Below, piece by piece: positions 19,279 through 27,927 of a DNA stretch of 64,000 bases. Position 1 is the first letter of the stretch. Each line of letters starts with the position of its first letter. Position numbers and translations under genes: made by a program. The DNA lies in the NCBI RefSeq assembly GCF_002104335.1, contig NZ_CP020867.1, positions 1,525,206 through 1,589,205 of the forward strand. The letters are read 5' to 3'. The DNA is from Campylobacter cuniculorum DSM 23162 = LMG 24588. Lineage in GTDB: Bacteria > Campylobacterota > Campylobacteria > Campylobacterales > Campylobacteraceae. The notes under the pieces were generated by a model. It did no database searches. It saw only the letters and a list, made by a program, of their open reading frames with translations, and had not been told where the DNA came from.

Positions 19279-19603
19279 ATTTAGAATTCAATATAGTGCT
19301 GGTTTTGGACATTTTACTCAAAACCATAAAGGTTTTGGACCTACAATTTACATTGAAGAGGTTGTGGAGTTTGATAATGGCAAAGATTATTTTGACTATT
19401 TAGATTTTTACAATGCCCATTCAAAGCCCGATGATACATATTTTCATATCAGTTTCTTAGAGGAGCGTCCCTTGAGTGAAAAAGAGATTAAAATTCGAAC
19501 TGAATACCGAAAAATTCGTGATAAAAACTGCAAAAAAGCAAAAGAGGAATTTATCAAAAACAACGAGCTTGACATTGAACATTTACCAAAACATGAAGAT
19601 TAA
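19271..19603 (+). CDS. conserved Campylobacter hypothetical protein
   Basis: 110 residues, soluble, no membrane segment. It begins MAKFRIQYSAGFGHFTQNHK and is rich in aromatic and charged residues. It overlaps the ABC-F gene by eight bases, so the two are coexpressed. I do not recognise a domain. The order ABC-F, this gene, then the 117-residue gene appears conserved in C. jejuni as I recall it. Confidence 0.7.
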   Translation: MAKFRIQYSAGFGHFTQNHKGFGPTIYIEEVVEFDNGKDYFDYLDFYNAHSKPDDTYFHISFLEERPLSEKEIKIRTEYRKIRDKNCKKAKEEFIKNNELDIEHLPKHED

Positions 19604-19639
19604 AGGAATACTTTTTGCTTGTAAATTTTTGCATAGATT

Positions 19640-19993
19640 TTGAAAGGAGAGATTATGCAAGTGATTTACAAGAGCTCTTATGAGTATGATGTAGAAAGCG
19701 GGACTTATAAAAGAGTTGATAAAGAAGTTGAACAATCTTCTTTTGATAACGATTTTACTAACGCTCTTGATGCAATTGAAGAAAGCGGGATTTTGCAAAG
19801 TGAAGAGTTGCAAAATGGAAATTTTCAAAACAAAACCTCGCAAGATAATGCTAGGGGTCAAGAAAATATCCAAAGTGTCTATGCAAATATGTCAAACATT
19901 TATGCTCACCGCTTTAAGCAAGAGGAAATTTCTTCAAATTTGCAACAAAATAAAAATGAAAGCATTTTAAGCAATCTTTTAAATGCAATTTAA
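19640..19993 (+). CDS. hypothetical protein, last chromosomal gene before the element
   Basis: 117 residues, polar, Q/N/S-rich, no signal peptide or membrane segment. A strong AAAGGAGAG precedes the ATG. I do not recognise a domain; homologues follow the ABC-F gene in Campylobacter. Its last codons contain TTAAATGCAAT (19979-19989), which recurs at 61512-61522 beyond the integrase, so its 3' end may be the attachment site. In C. jejuni I believe an rRNA operon lies next to this gene. Confidence 0.65.
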   Translation: MKGEIMQVIYKSSYEYDVESGTYKRVDKEVEQSSFDNDFTNALDAIEESGILQSEELQNGNFQNKTSQDNARGQENIQSVYANMSNIYAHRFKQEEISSNLQQNKNESILSNLLNAI

Positions 19994-20050
19994 TAAAATT
20001 ATGGCAAAATTCTAATAAAATTTTAAGAATTATACTTTTAAGGATAAATT

Positions 20051-20962
20051 ATGAGTTTTGCACAATTTGTTACTTTTGACTTTGTAGAAGGGAATTACAC
20101 TTTGAAATTTACACAGCGAAGTCAAAACAAATTAATTGATACGAGTTTTTCTTGCAGTAATGAAATCAATTCTATTATTTTTCCTAATTTTACAGCTATG
20201 GATTTTAATATTTTTTTTACGATTTGTTATTTTGTTTCTAAACATATTAAAGAAAATGGCGGTATAAAAACAATAAAGAGAAATAAAATTGATGTTGATA
20301 TAAAAGATGAATATACACATGATTTTATAGAAGTGAGTTATAGTGATTTAAAAATCTTTTTACCTCAAATCAAAAATAAAAAAAGATTTTATAAACAAAT
20401 TTATGAATTTTCAAATTATAAATTATCAAATCTTGTTTTAAATCATATAAAATATAAAGACATAAAAGAATTTAATGATGAAGGTAAAGGAGAAATAAAA
20501 ATTTTTCAATTTTTTGATGTTATAATTGTTGATAATTTTAAGGAAATTTTAAAATTAAAAATTAATCCTTATGCATATTTTATATTGTCTAAATTTAATA
20601 ATTTCATGTCCTTTGATATGAATGAGTTTTGCAGTTTTGAAAACAAATACACTAAGACTCTTTTTAGACTTTTAAAACAATATGAAAATGGAGTTAGTGA
20701 AACAGGTGCGGATAATCTTAATAAAAAATCAATTTATATGAATAAAGATGAATTTCAAAAATTTATAGATAATTCAAACAATTATAATTATAATGTATAT
20801 GATTTAGAGAAAAAAACAATAAAGCCCTCTATTAAAGAGCTTAATTTAGGAAGCTATTCTTTCAAAAATGTAGATTATGAAAGAATCTATGCCGATAATA
20901 AAAACACTAAAATGAGAAAAGTTAAAGGTTTTAGATTTATCTTTGAAAAAAGAAATGATTAA
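20051..20962 (+). CDS. RepB/Rep_3-type plasmid replication initiator
   Basis: 303 residues. It has the two winged-helix layout of Rep_3 initiators: an N-terminal part with FTQRSQNKLIDTSFSC and a C-terminal half containing FCSFENKYTKTLFRLLKQYE, the recognition block typical of iteron-binding initiators. Such proteins bind iterons and open the origin. It is the first gene of the element. AAGGA with eight-base spacing precedes the ATG. A replication gene next to an integrase-bearing element suggests an integrated plasmid. Confidence 0.8.
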   Translation: MSFAQFVTFDFVEGNYTLKFTQRSQNKLIDTSFSCSNEINSIIFPNFTAMDFNIFFTICYFVSKHIKENGGIKTIKRNKIDVDIKDEYTHDFIEVSYSDLKIFLPQIKNKKRFYKQIYEFSNYKLSNLVLNHIKYKDIKEFNDEGKGEIKIFQFFDVIIVDNFKEILKLKINPYAYFILSKFNNFMSFDMNEFCSFENKYTKTLFRLLKQYENGVSETGADNLNKKSIYMNKDEFQKFIDNSNNYNYNVYDLEKKTIKPSIKELNLGSYSFKNVDYERIYADNKNTKMRKVKGFRFIFEKRND

Positions 20963-21007
20963 TCTTAAAATATTACAATTGAAAATTAAATTTTAAGGAG
21001 TAAAAAA

Positions 21008-21250
21008 ATGAAAAAAATTGTTTTTTCTTTATTAGCAGTTTTAAGTTTATCTCATCTTTGTGAAGCTAAAGAAGTTCAAAGTGTGGATAAAGAAATAAAA
21101 ACCGAAGAATATTATCGAACCCATCAAGATGAAGCAGAAGCTAAAAAGCAATGGTGCTCTCAAAAATCTAAAGAATTAAATGAAAAAGGACTTGTTGAGA
21201 TGAGTGATATAGATTTTAAAAATTGTTTTAATAGTGGATATTTTTTCTAA
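21008..21250 (+). CDS. EexN-like small exported protein (entry exclusion candidate)
   Basis: 80 residues with an N-terminal signal peptide (MKKIVFSLLAVLSLSHLCEA). The mature part contains EEYYRTHQDEAEAKKQWC and a late cysteine in NCFNSGYFF, the pattern of EexN-type entry-exclusion proteins. A second member with the same core is at 34737-35078. The lipobox is imperfect here (SHLC), so it may be either secreted or a lipoprotein. AAGGAG precedes the ATG. Confidence 0.6.
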   Translation: MKKIVFSLLAVLSLSHLCEAKEVQSVDKEIKTEEYYRTHQDEAEAKKQWCSQKSKELNEKGLVEMSDIDFKNCFNSGYFF

Positions 21251-21280
21251 GTTTTTAAAGTATTAAATCTTTTTTAAAAC

Positions 21281-21515
21281 TTTATAGCATTTTGAAAATT
21301 TTTTTTAAAAAAATTCAAAGTGCGACTTTTTGCGGATTTACTTTTTAAAGTCAATCCCTATTCTTACTTTGTATTTGGTAAATAAAAAAATTCTTTTCAA
21401 ATATTTTTAAGAAAAACTTCTTATTGCTCTATGCCTATTCTTACATTTTTCACAGCAAAAAATAAAAAACCTTTCCGCAAAAAGTCGCACTTTTTTAAAA
21501 TTTTGATTTTAAATA
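21281..21515 (+). repeat. 235-bp control region, left copy (inverted copy at 51331-51565)
   Basis: Nearly the same sequence, reverse complemented, precedes virB2 at the other end of the transfer region. It starts near TTTATAGCATTTTG and ends near AAAATTTTGATTTTAAATA. It includes CTTTTTGCGG at 21326-21335, its inverse CCGCAAAAAG at 21475-21484, and two (C)CCTATTCTTAC boxes about 90 bases apart. In each copy the same end faces the downstream operon, so it is probably a promoter/operator region shared by both transfer operons. Confidence 0.85.
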
Positions 21516-21553
21516 AAATATTAAGTTTTATTAAAAAAATCAAAGGATAAAAA

Positions 21554-22618
21554 ATGCCAAATAACAAAGACCTCGATTCCTATGAAGAAGATACTCTTTA
21601 TGATGATTATGAACTTTACAATTCCTATTCTAAAAACAACACAAACACCCAAGAAAAAGAGGAAGAGGAAAAATTCGCACAATATACAAAGTTTTTCAAT
21701 GAAGAGGAAAAACTCAATGAAAAAATTCAAAAAAAAGAACAGGAGATAGAGGATAAAAAAGAATTCATAGAAGAATTAAGCTCACCCTTAGAAAAAAGAG
21801 AATTTGTCAATGAAAGCATTGAAAATATCAGAAAAGATGAAAAAATCAATGAGGCTTTAGATTATAAAGAAGTTTTAGAAATGAATGAACATCAAAGCAA
21901 ACAAACAGAGAAAGAACTCAATCAAACCCAAGAAAACATCAAAAATGCCCAAGAAAAACTCAAAGAGCTTGAAGAGAAAAAAGCCTATGAAGAAAAGGCT
22001 GAAGAACTTAAAGATTCAAAACATGATGAGAATTATTATAAAAAATACCTAGAGGAGCAAGAAAAAGAGCTTGAAAGATTACAGAAAGAATTAGAAAAAT
22101 TAAAAGAGGAAAGGGAGAGATTACAGGATAATTTTAATAAGAGCCTTGAAAATTTACTCAATTCTACAGATTTATGTTCTTTAACCCAAACTTTAAAAGA
22201 AATGGATAAAGCACTAGCACTCTTAACAAAACAAACAAAGCAAGTGTATGAGCTTAAAGCAGAGGAGAGACAAAAGAAATTAGAAAAGGCTTTGACTCAT
22301 ACCCCCGAAGTTAAAGAAGTCGTTAAAGAATTCATACACGAAATGTATGAAACAGAAAAAACACTCAAAGAGGGACGCAGTCAAATGGATAAAGAAAAAG
22401 ATGCCTTCATTGAACTTGATAAAATGATAAAAAAAGACAATCTTAATCTTAAGGACATTGAAAGATTAGAGCATTTCTATAAAAACATTGATGAAAAATC
22501 CCCTCATTTTAAAGAGAACTATCCTAAAAGCTATGAAAAAGGCTTAAAGACTATAAAAACAGCCAAAGAAAAGCTTAAAACTCAATTCAAAGAACAAAAT
22601 CAAGGCAGGAGTTTATAA
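21554..22618 (+). CDS. coiled-coil protein, first gene of plus-strand transfer operon
   Basis: 354 residues, almost entirely charged alpha-helix with heptad-like E/K/L patterns from about residue 30 to 250. There is no signal peptide or membrane segment. I do not recognise a family. Its last residues, KEQNQGRSL, are nearly the same as the last residues of the ArdC-like protein (ERTQEQGRSL), suggesting a shared C-terminal T4SS recognition tail. It ends one base before the VirB5-like gene, and AAAGGA precedes its start. Confidence 0.65.
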   Translation: MPNNKDLDSYEEDTLYDDYELYNSYSKNNTNTQEKEEEEKFAQYTKFFNEEEKLNEKIQKKEQEIEDKKEFIEELSSPLEKREFVNESIENIRKDEKINEALDYKEVLEMNEHQSKQTEKELNQTQENIKNAQEKLKELEEKKAYEEKAEELKDSKHDENYYKKYLEEQEKELERLQKELEKLKEERERLQDNFNKSLENLLNSTDLCSLTQTLKEMDKALALLTKQTKQVYELKAEERQKKLEKALTHTPEVKEVVKEFIHEMYETEKTLKEGRSQMDKEKDAFIELDKMIKKDNLNLKDIERLEHFYKNIDEKSPHFKENYPKSYEKGLKTIKTAKEKLKTQFKEQNQGRSL

Positions 22619-22619
22619 A

Positions 22620-23594
22620 ATGAAAAAGAAAGTCTTTTCACTCATTACAAGTTTTGCTTTAAGTTTTAATGTTATGTATGGAGCAGGAATTCCTGTTGTG
22701 GATTTAGGAAGCATAGCCGAAGCGGTTAAACAATACAATCAAATGATGAAAGAATACGAACAAATGCTTAAAGACACATCAAATTTTGAACAGCAAATGT
22801 CAGAATTTGGAGTGGGTATGAATAATGTGAGTGATATTTTAGGAGATTTAAACTCAATGGTGAATTCTATGCAAAGCATATACAACGATATAACAAATAT
22901 CCCTCAAGACTTCTTAGGAAATGTTGAACAAGTAACAAGGGCTTGTTCTTTTTTACAGACTCAAAGTCCCTATTTTAAACAAAAACTCAATTCCTATTCT
23001 AATGCCATTAATAACGATTTCAATCGTTGCACTTCAGGCATAAAAAACAATGCAGACATCACAAAAAGCATTGATGAATTGATGAAAAAGATTGAAAAAA
23101 GCACAGATTATGAAGAGAGACAAAGATATTATGTTGAAATTGAAAACATAAGACAAGCTCAAGCTTTTTTACAAGCTAAAGCAAATGAAGAACAGACAAA
23201 TAAAATCATAGCCTTTTATGAAACCTATCATAAAAAAGACAAGAACAATCCCTATACCAAAGAAAAAATGTCAGAGGACTTAAAAAGTTTAAGCAAAGCC
23301 CTTGCTAAACCAAACAATCAAAAACAAGCTCAAGCTCTCACAAACACCATACTCATAAAGATACTTGAAATTCTCCAAAGACAATATGAATTGAATATGG
23401 AATATTCAAACGCCTTAGTCAATTTCTCTCAAAACACAGGAGCAAATCAATCTTATTCATTGAGTGAGGAGAGTTATAAAGCTGAATACGAACAACAGCC
23501 TTTTAACCAAGATTTACTTTTCTTTAAAGACGCTAAAGCCTATGAAAAAGATAAAAATGGCTTACCTGTTTTTACCATAGGTGGAAATAATTAA
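22620..23594 (+). CDS. VirB5/TrbJ-like conjugal transfer protein
   Basis: 324 residues with a signal peptide (MKKKVFSLITSFALSFNVMY). The mature start GIPVVDLGSIAEAVKQYNQM, and the helical repeat QMMKEYEQMLKDTSNFEQQM are characteristic of the TrbJ/VirB5 family, minor pilus-tip components exported to the periplasm. It is in the plus-strand operon, apart from the other virB genes. The overlap TAAAATG spacing with the upstream gene indicates coexpression. Confidence 0.8.
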   Translation: MKKKVFSLITSFALSFNVMYGAGIPVVDLGSIAEAVKQYNQMMKEYEQMLKDTSNFEQQMSEFGVGMNNVSDILGDLNSMVNSMQSIYNDITNIPQDFLGNVEQVTRACSFLQTQSPYFKQKLNSYSNAINNDFNRCTSGIKNNADITKSIDELMKKIEKSTDYEERQRYYVEIENIRQAQAFLQAKANEEQTNKIIAFYETYHKKDKNNPYTKEKMSEDLKSLSKALAKPNNQKQAQALTNTILIKILEILQRQYELNMEYSNALVNFSQNTGANQSYSLSEESYKAEYEQQPFNQDLLFFKDAKAYEKDKNGLPVFTIGGNN

Positions 23595-23610
23595 AATAAA
23601 AGGATAAAAA

Positions 23611-24321
23611 ATGAAAAAACACTTTCTTACAAGTTTAATGCTTTTAGGCACTTTACAAGCAGGAAATACAGATTTACTTACAGGAGATACAGCCTTAGCG
23701 TGTGAAGCCATACTTTGCTTAAGCTCTCCTGCAATGCCAAGTGAGTGTATGCCTTCTTTACAAAGATATTTTGGTATATCTTATAGCAAACCGTGGAAGA
23801 CCATTCAAGCGCGTATGAATTTTTTAAATCTCTGCCCTGTTGTCGCACAAACGCCTGAGATGAAAGCTCAAGCAGAAAGTCTCTCACAAATCACAGGCAC
23901 TTGCACAGAGCAAGAACTCAATGCTCAACTTGAAAAAAGCAAACAACCTCTTGAAATCTATAAAAAATGCAAAGTGGGTGATAATGGAATAGAGTGTATG
24001 GATATACCGATTTTTGGTTACAGAATCAATCCAAAAATGACAAAAAATTGTGAAATCTTAAGTCGTATGACTTACAATGATTATCAAAACCGCTTCAAAT
24101 ACACTTGCAATAAACAATTCTATAAAGAATATGAATGGAATGCAGGAAAGAAAATCATTGCCGAAATCTCTCAAAGCGAATACAATGCCCTTAAGGAAAA
24201 CGAACGCTTCTCTCGCACTCTTAAAGAAAGAACAGGATTTTCCTATAAAGAAATCACACATTATTATAGAGCAGAGCCTATTGAAAAACATTGCTGGGTG
24301 GATACAGGTGGCTCTAAATAA
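23611..24321 (+). CDS. TrbM/KikA-like conjugal transfer protein
   Basis: 236 residues with a signal peptide. The family block is clear near the mature N-terminus: LTGDTALACEAILCLSSPAM, then SECMPSLQRYFGIS and WKTIQARMNFLNLCPVV. TrbM proteins are periplasmic and cysteine-rich and are needed for efficient conjugation. Several further cysteines could form disulfides. It directly follows the VirB5-like gene in the same operon. Confidence 0.85.
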   Translation: MKKHFLTSLMLLGTLQAGNTDLLTGDTALACEAILCLSSPAMPSECMPSLQRYFGISYSKPWKTIQARMNFLNLCPVVAQTPEMKAQAESLSQITGTCTEQELNAQLEKSKQPLEIYKKCKVGDNGIECMDIPIFGYRINPKMTKNCEILSRMTYNDYQNRFKYTCNKQFYKEYEWNAGKKIIAEISQSEYNALKENERFSRTLKERTGFSYKEITHYYRAEPIEKHCWVDTGGSK

Positions 24322-25486
24322 AAATGAGGATTTTATCAAACTTCCCTTTGATGAAATCCTAAGAATGAATGCGTATTTTGAAAAAAGGGATAAAACAAGT
24401 CAAAGATATAGAGTTTTCACTAATGAACAAAACGACCTTGTCATCATCAGTCGTAATGAAAAGGGTCATTATCTTTATTTTAATCCTAATGATGAAAGGG
24501 ATAGAGGCAATATCTTTAATTTTGCAAAGAATAGGGGCATAAGGGTTGAGGAATTACTCAAAGGCTTTGAAAACAATTTAGAAATCAAACCCTTAGAAAC
24601 AACAAACACTTCAAGGACAAAAAGCCTAGAGGAATACAAAGAAATGAAGGCTTTAGCCTTTAACAATCATTTCTTTCAAAAAAGACTCATAGACGCTCAT
24701 CTCATACAAGAATTTGCAGGTTTAAGACAGGATAAATATCATAACATCAACATCCCAAGCTTTGTTTTAAGTGAGGATAAGAATTTTCTCACTCAAGCAG
24801 GATTTGTATCTTATCTCTTAAATCCTTTGAGTGATAAAGAACAGCCTCAAATTAAGATTAAAACTTTATGCAAAGGAAACAAGGGCTTAGAAATCATCAA
24901 AAACGCTTCAAGCAAAAAACAAGACATTAAAACAATCCTCATCACTGAAAGTATGATTGACACATTCTCACTCTTAGAGCTTAAAGATTTTAATCCTAAA
25001 GAATGTTTGCTTTGTTCAACAAATGGACAAATCACAAGGACTCAAAAAGAAGTCTTTGCTCATTTGAATGAGACTTTCAATCAAGCAAAAGTCTATTTAG
25101 GCTTTGATAGGGACAAAAAAGGACAAGAATATTCAGAACTCACAAAAGAAAACTTTCCTAACGCTCATATTCTTCCCCCTCAACTCAAAGATTTCAATGA
25201 TGATTTAATGTGTGCAAAATATCTTAATTTAGATAATGAATGGAACATAAAAGATTGTGAAAAACTCCTCTTAGGCTTTGAAAAACATTGTCAAGTTTTC
25301 ATCAAAAACTTTCACACATTCAGCCAAGAACAAAGGGCTAAGAGCTTAAAACAAATCAGCACGGAAGAGCTTCCAAAATATGAACGCATAAAAACAAAGA
25401 TAAAAGCTTACATCGATACAAAGAGCCTTGAGAATTCTTACAAAGAACTCTCTTTTCTGTTAGAAAGAGAACTCAAAAGAGGGTGA
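24308..25486 (+). CDS. Toprim-domain primase-like protein
   Basis: 392 residues if read from the GTG at 24308, which overlaps trbM by 14 bases. Longer in-frame starts exist within trbM, but they give a low-complexity N-terminus unlike the family. A DUF3991-like N-terminal part (YFNPNDERDRGNIFNF) precedes a Toprim fold: ILITESMIDTFSLLEL supplies the catalytic glutamate and VYLGFDRDKKGQEY the DxD. Conjugative elements use such proteins as primases on the transferred strand. A hairpin terminator follows at 25520. Confidence 0.7.
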   Translation: MALNKNEDFIKLPFDEILRMNAYFEKRDKTSQRYRVFTNEQNDLVIISRNEKGHYLYFNPNDERDRGNIFNFAKNRGIRVEELLKGFENNLEIKPLETTNTSRTKSLEEYKEMKALAFNNHFFQKRLIDAHLIQEFAGLRQDKYHNINIPSFVLSEDKNFLTQAGFVSYLLNPLSDKEQPQIKIKTLCKGNKGLEIIKNASSKKQDIKTILITESMIDTFSLLELKDFNPKECLLCSTNGQITRTQKEVFAHLNETFNQAKVYLGFDRDKKGQEYSELTKENFPNAHILPPQLKDFNDDLMCAKYLNLDNEWNIKDCEKLLLGFEKHCQVFIKNFHTFSQEQRAKSLKQISTEELPKYERIKTKIKAYIDTKSLENSYKELSFLLERELKRG

Positions 25487-25514
25487 TAAAAGAAAAGGAT
25501 AGTGAATTAAATTT

Positions 25515-25628
25515 AACAAAAAGCCTTAAAAAATAGGCTTTGTTTAAGCATAATTTTGTTATAATTTCATAAGTTTAAGCGGTTAATTTCTCTTGGTGGG
25601 AAAGGAGCTGATAATGGGAGATAAAATT
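25515..25628 (-). ncRNA. putative antisense RNA to the small-peptide mRNA
   Basis: On the minus strand a perfect TATAAT (25635-25640) lies inside the small coding region. Transcription from about 25628 would run through the start codon, the Shine-Dalgarno and the 5' leader, and could end at the 25520-25541 hairpin. This is the geometry of IsoA-type antitoxin RNAs. The promoter and ends are predictions only. Confidence 0.4.
25520..25545. terminator. bidirectional terminator after the Toprim gene
   Basis: AAAGCCT and AGGCTTT pair across an eight-base loop, followed by GTTT on the plus strand. On the minus strand the stem is followed by TTGTTAAATT, so it could also end an antisense transcript coming from 25628. 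Confidence 0.6.
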
Positions 25629-25780
25629 TTAAAAATTATAATTTTATTGCTCTTATTAGCGAGAGAGCTTAATAAGCTACTCTCACAACTTTTCTAACTA
25701 GCATTATAGAATAGCCTTACTTAGCCTATGCTTAAACTAAAAATTTACGCCAAGAGAGTAAGGCTCTTGGCTTTAAAAAA
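25572..25780 (+). ncRNA. putative small mRNA with 5'-3' pairing (type I toxin-like transcript)
   Basis: A TATAAT at 25560-25565 would start a transcript near 25572. The 3' end has the hairpin GCCAAGAG/CTCTTGGC (25750-25772), then TTTAAA. The 5' leader 25588-25598 can form an 11-bp helix (two G-U pairs) with 25748-25758, next to the AAAGGAG. Thus the 3' end either forms the local hairpin or closes onto the leader, which resembles the inert full-length AapA-type mRNAs of Helicobacter. Confidence 0.5.
25614..25697 (+). CDS. 27-residue hydrophobic peptide (candidate type I toxin)
   Basis: ATG at 25614 follows a strong AAAGGAG with six-base spacing. The peptide starts MGDKILKIIILLLLLA and continues RELNKLLSQLF: a short charged N-terminus, a leucine/isoleucine membrane segment, then an amphipathic tail. 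It is too short for ordinary gene callers. Features of its RNA (5'-3' pairing, antisense promoter inside the coding region) point to a type I toxin. I know no named homologue with this sequence. Confidence 0.5.
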   Translation: MGDKILKIIILLLLLARELNKLLSQLF

Positions 25781-25789
25781 GGGTTTTAA

Positions 25790-25990
25790 ATGAAGAAAAA
25801 GAACAAAAACAAGCTTTATTATAAATTCAAATTTCGCAGAGTTACTCATAATATTATCTACAAAATTATGTGCAAAAACAATATTATGCCAACAAGCAAA
25901 ATAAAAGAATACTTTCAACAATTACGCGAGAAAAAAGCTAAGCAATTGTATGAACAATCAGAAAAATACCGCCCCCTCTTTGAATCTTAA
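25790..25990 (+). CDS. small basic hypothetical protein
   Basis: 66 residues, very rich in lysine (MKKKNKNKLYYKFKFRRVTH), no signal peptide. It lies 10 bases beyond the terminator of the small-peptide transcript. No Shine-Dalgarno of note precedes it (AAAGGG with longer spacing). It could be a nucleic-acid binding protein or not be translated. Confidence 0.4.
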   Translation: MKKKNKNKLYYKFKFRRVTHNIIYKIMCKNNIMPTSKIKEYFQQLREKKAKQLYEQSEKYRPLFES

Positions 25991-27231
25991 CAAAACCCTA
26001 AAAATCAATAAACCTTCATAATCAAACAAAAACAGCCCTTAAATCAAAAATCTTTCTTAAAACATAAAAAGGTATTACCTAAACTAATAAAATCGATTTT
26101 AGACGCATTTCTGTAACGCTATGAGCCATTCAAAAAATAAAACCAAAACACAATTAAAAAATTTTTCATCGCGGGTGAAATATTAAGCAAATCTTAAGAA
26201 TTAACAAAATTGATTCCAAAACTTTAAAAGACCCAGCCTACTGCTGTGTCTTCGTTCTTGCTTGTTTCGTAGTTGAGAGATACTAACAATAACAAAATCA
26301 AAAAGAATGCAAACAAAACAAAAAAAACAAATCAATCAAAAAAACAAAAAAGCTTAAAAGCTTATAAGCTTAATTAAAAAACAAATGGACTAAGAATTTT
26401 TTTTTTTTTTTGAAATCGCAATTAAAGTAAAAAAATAAAATTAAACTTAAAATAAAATTCAAAGTTAAAAATATAAATAATATAAATTCTTTCTTTCCCT
26501 TTTTTTATTATTTGTTATATAGGAATAAGATCCTGTCTTTTTGCGACCTTAAACGAAAATCTATTCTGTCTTTTTGCGGAAAATTTAGACTTATAATAAA
26601 TGCTTTAAAACACTATATTAAGGTTGTTTAATAGGATTTTTTTAAAACTTAAAATAAAATTAAAATTTTGTTTTAAGTTTTTATTAACCATATTTAACCC
26701 TGTCTTTTTGCGGAACTTAAAAAAATATAAAAGTTTTCTTAAGGCTTAAAAACATCTATTACATAGTAATTTCACTTATTTAAGGTTAAATGAAACTTAA
26801 AAAATCAAAATCGCTTCATTTTGATAATATAGCTTTCAAAATACCATAAAATCGAAACTTTAAGTTTTCATTTTAAAACCTTAAAAAGAGATTAAAAGCC
26901 CTTAAAGCTTAAAGTAAAAACAATAAAATTTAAAAAAATTTTCAGTAAAATAAAATCATCAAAGAGCCATTTTATAGTATCTCAAAAGCTATAAAACAAT
27001 AAACTTAAATCAAAATAAAAAAGTTTTCTTAAATAAAAATAAATTAAAACTTGCTTAAAAAATTCAAATTTAAGGGAGCAAATAAACTTTCTAAAAAGTT
27101 TATTGATAATAATTTATCAAAAATATTTAAGAAAAAATAAAGTTTAAAAGGAGACATTTTAAAAAATAATTAAGGAAAAAATAGAAATTTAGAAGGGGGA
27201 ATTTTAAAAATAATGATATTCTTAAAAATGT
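25991..27231. other. 1.24-kb non-coding region with three CTTTTTGCG motifs and a T15 run (possible origin)
   Basis: No gene is visible on either strand. The region is extremely AT-rich, has a 15-base T run at 26397-26411, and contains three direct copies of TGTCTTTTTGCG: 26535-26545 (ending GCGA), 26568-26579 and 26702-26713. The same core occurs in the two 235-bp control regions. AT-rich DNA with repeats inside a plasmid-like element is compatible with a replication origin or regulator binding sites, but this is inference. Confidence 0.4.
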
Positions 27232-27444
27232 TTATATCATATCTTTTATATTAGCATTTAAATAATTGATTAAAAAATTTTTGATATTTTCTGGCAAATT
27301 TGAGTCTTCAACATAGAATTTATTTTTTTGACTCAAAGTGTATAAAAGCTCTCGTATTTGTTTTTTATGCTCTTCATTCAGTCGCATTTCAAGGGCATAC
27401 TCACATTCTACAAAAAGATTATGCAATCCTATAACACCACTCAA
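27232..27444 (-). CDS. putative toxin partner of Panacea antitoxin (locus 1)
   Basis: 70 residues, no recognised domain, beginning MSGVIGLHNLFVECEYALEM. The ATG overlaps the stop of the upstream Panacea gene by four bases, so it is the coupled second gene of a two-gene operon. In Panacea (PanA/PanT) systems the partner is a toxin of very variable family, so toxin function is inferred from position only. It has no similarity by eye to the partner at the second Panacea locus. Confidence 0.5.
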   Translation of the reverse strand: MSGVIGLHNLFVECEYALEMRLNEEHKKQIRELLYTLSQKNKFYVEDSNLPENIKNFLINYLNANIKDMI

Positions 27445-27920
27445 GCTAAATATCCTTTAGCTTCTTTTTTAAGCTCTTCTTTAAAAAAAGCTTTAAGCTC
27501 TTCAAAAGGTATTTCATTTGTATTATATTTATCAAAATATTTTTTCCATAAAGGCTCTTCATGGGTTTTTAAAACAAGTTCCCAAGCACTAAAAGAATTG
27601 TAGCGATTAAAAAGAAAGGGTAGCGTGTCTAAATGTTCTTTTGTGTAGAGTTTGGCATTATAATTTTCTAATTCTTTAAAATCAATGGCAAGGTTTGTAT
27701 ATTTTGCAAATCTATCATAAACATTTTTAACCACAGGTCCATATCTCCAAGCCTCGATTCTTTCCTCGAATAAAGGTTCATCATAGAGGGCTGAAAAATG
27801 TCCTTGTGCATAATAGAGTAGTTTTTGCATTTTAAGATTTGAAATGACTTCTCCTGCTTCAAGTTCTCTGGCTCTAAACAAAAAATATAAGGCTATATCA
27901 TAGGCTTTGAGTGTTTGCAT
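27441..27920 (-). CDS. Panacea/SocA-domain (DUF4065) putative antitoxin, locus 1
   Basis: 159 residues. The DUF4065 signature is clear: LKMQKLLYYAQGHFSALYDE, EPLFEERIEAWRYGPVVKNV and, later, WELVLKTHEEPLWKKYF. Panacea domains act as hijacked antitoxin modules pairing with many unrelated toxins, and SocA is a proteolytic adaptor. The Shine-Dalgarno lies within a perfect inverted repeat (27928-27948), suggesting autoregulation. A second, divergent DUF4065 gene is at 55023-55523. Confidence 0.8.
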   Translation of the reverse strand: MQTLKAYDIALYFLFRARELEAGEVISNLKMQKLLYYAQGHFSALYDEPLFEERIEAWRYGPVVKNVYDRFAKYTNLAIDFKELENYNAKLYTKEHLDTLPFLFNRYNSFSAWELVLKTHEEPLWKKYFDKYNTNEIPFEELKAFFKEELKKEAKGYLA

Positions 27921-27927
27921 TTTTTCT

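Noticed and set aside
24077-24307. Longer N-terminus for the Toprim protein.
   Set aside because: It lies wholly in another frame of trbM, whose family motifs fix its reading frame, and has no binding site.
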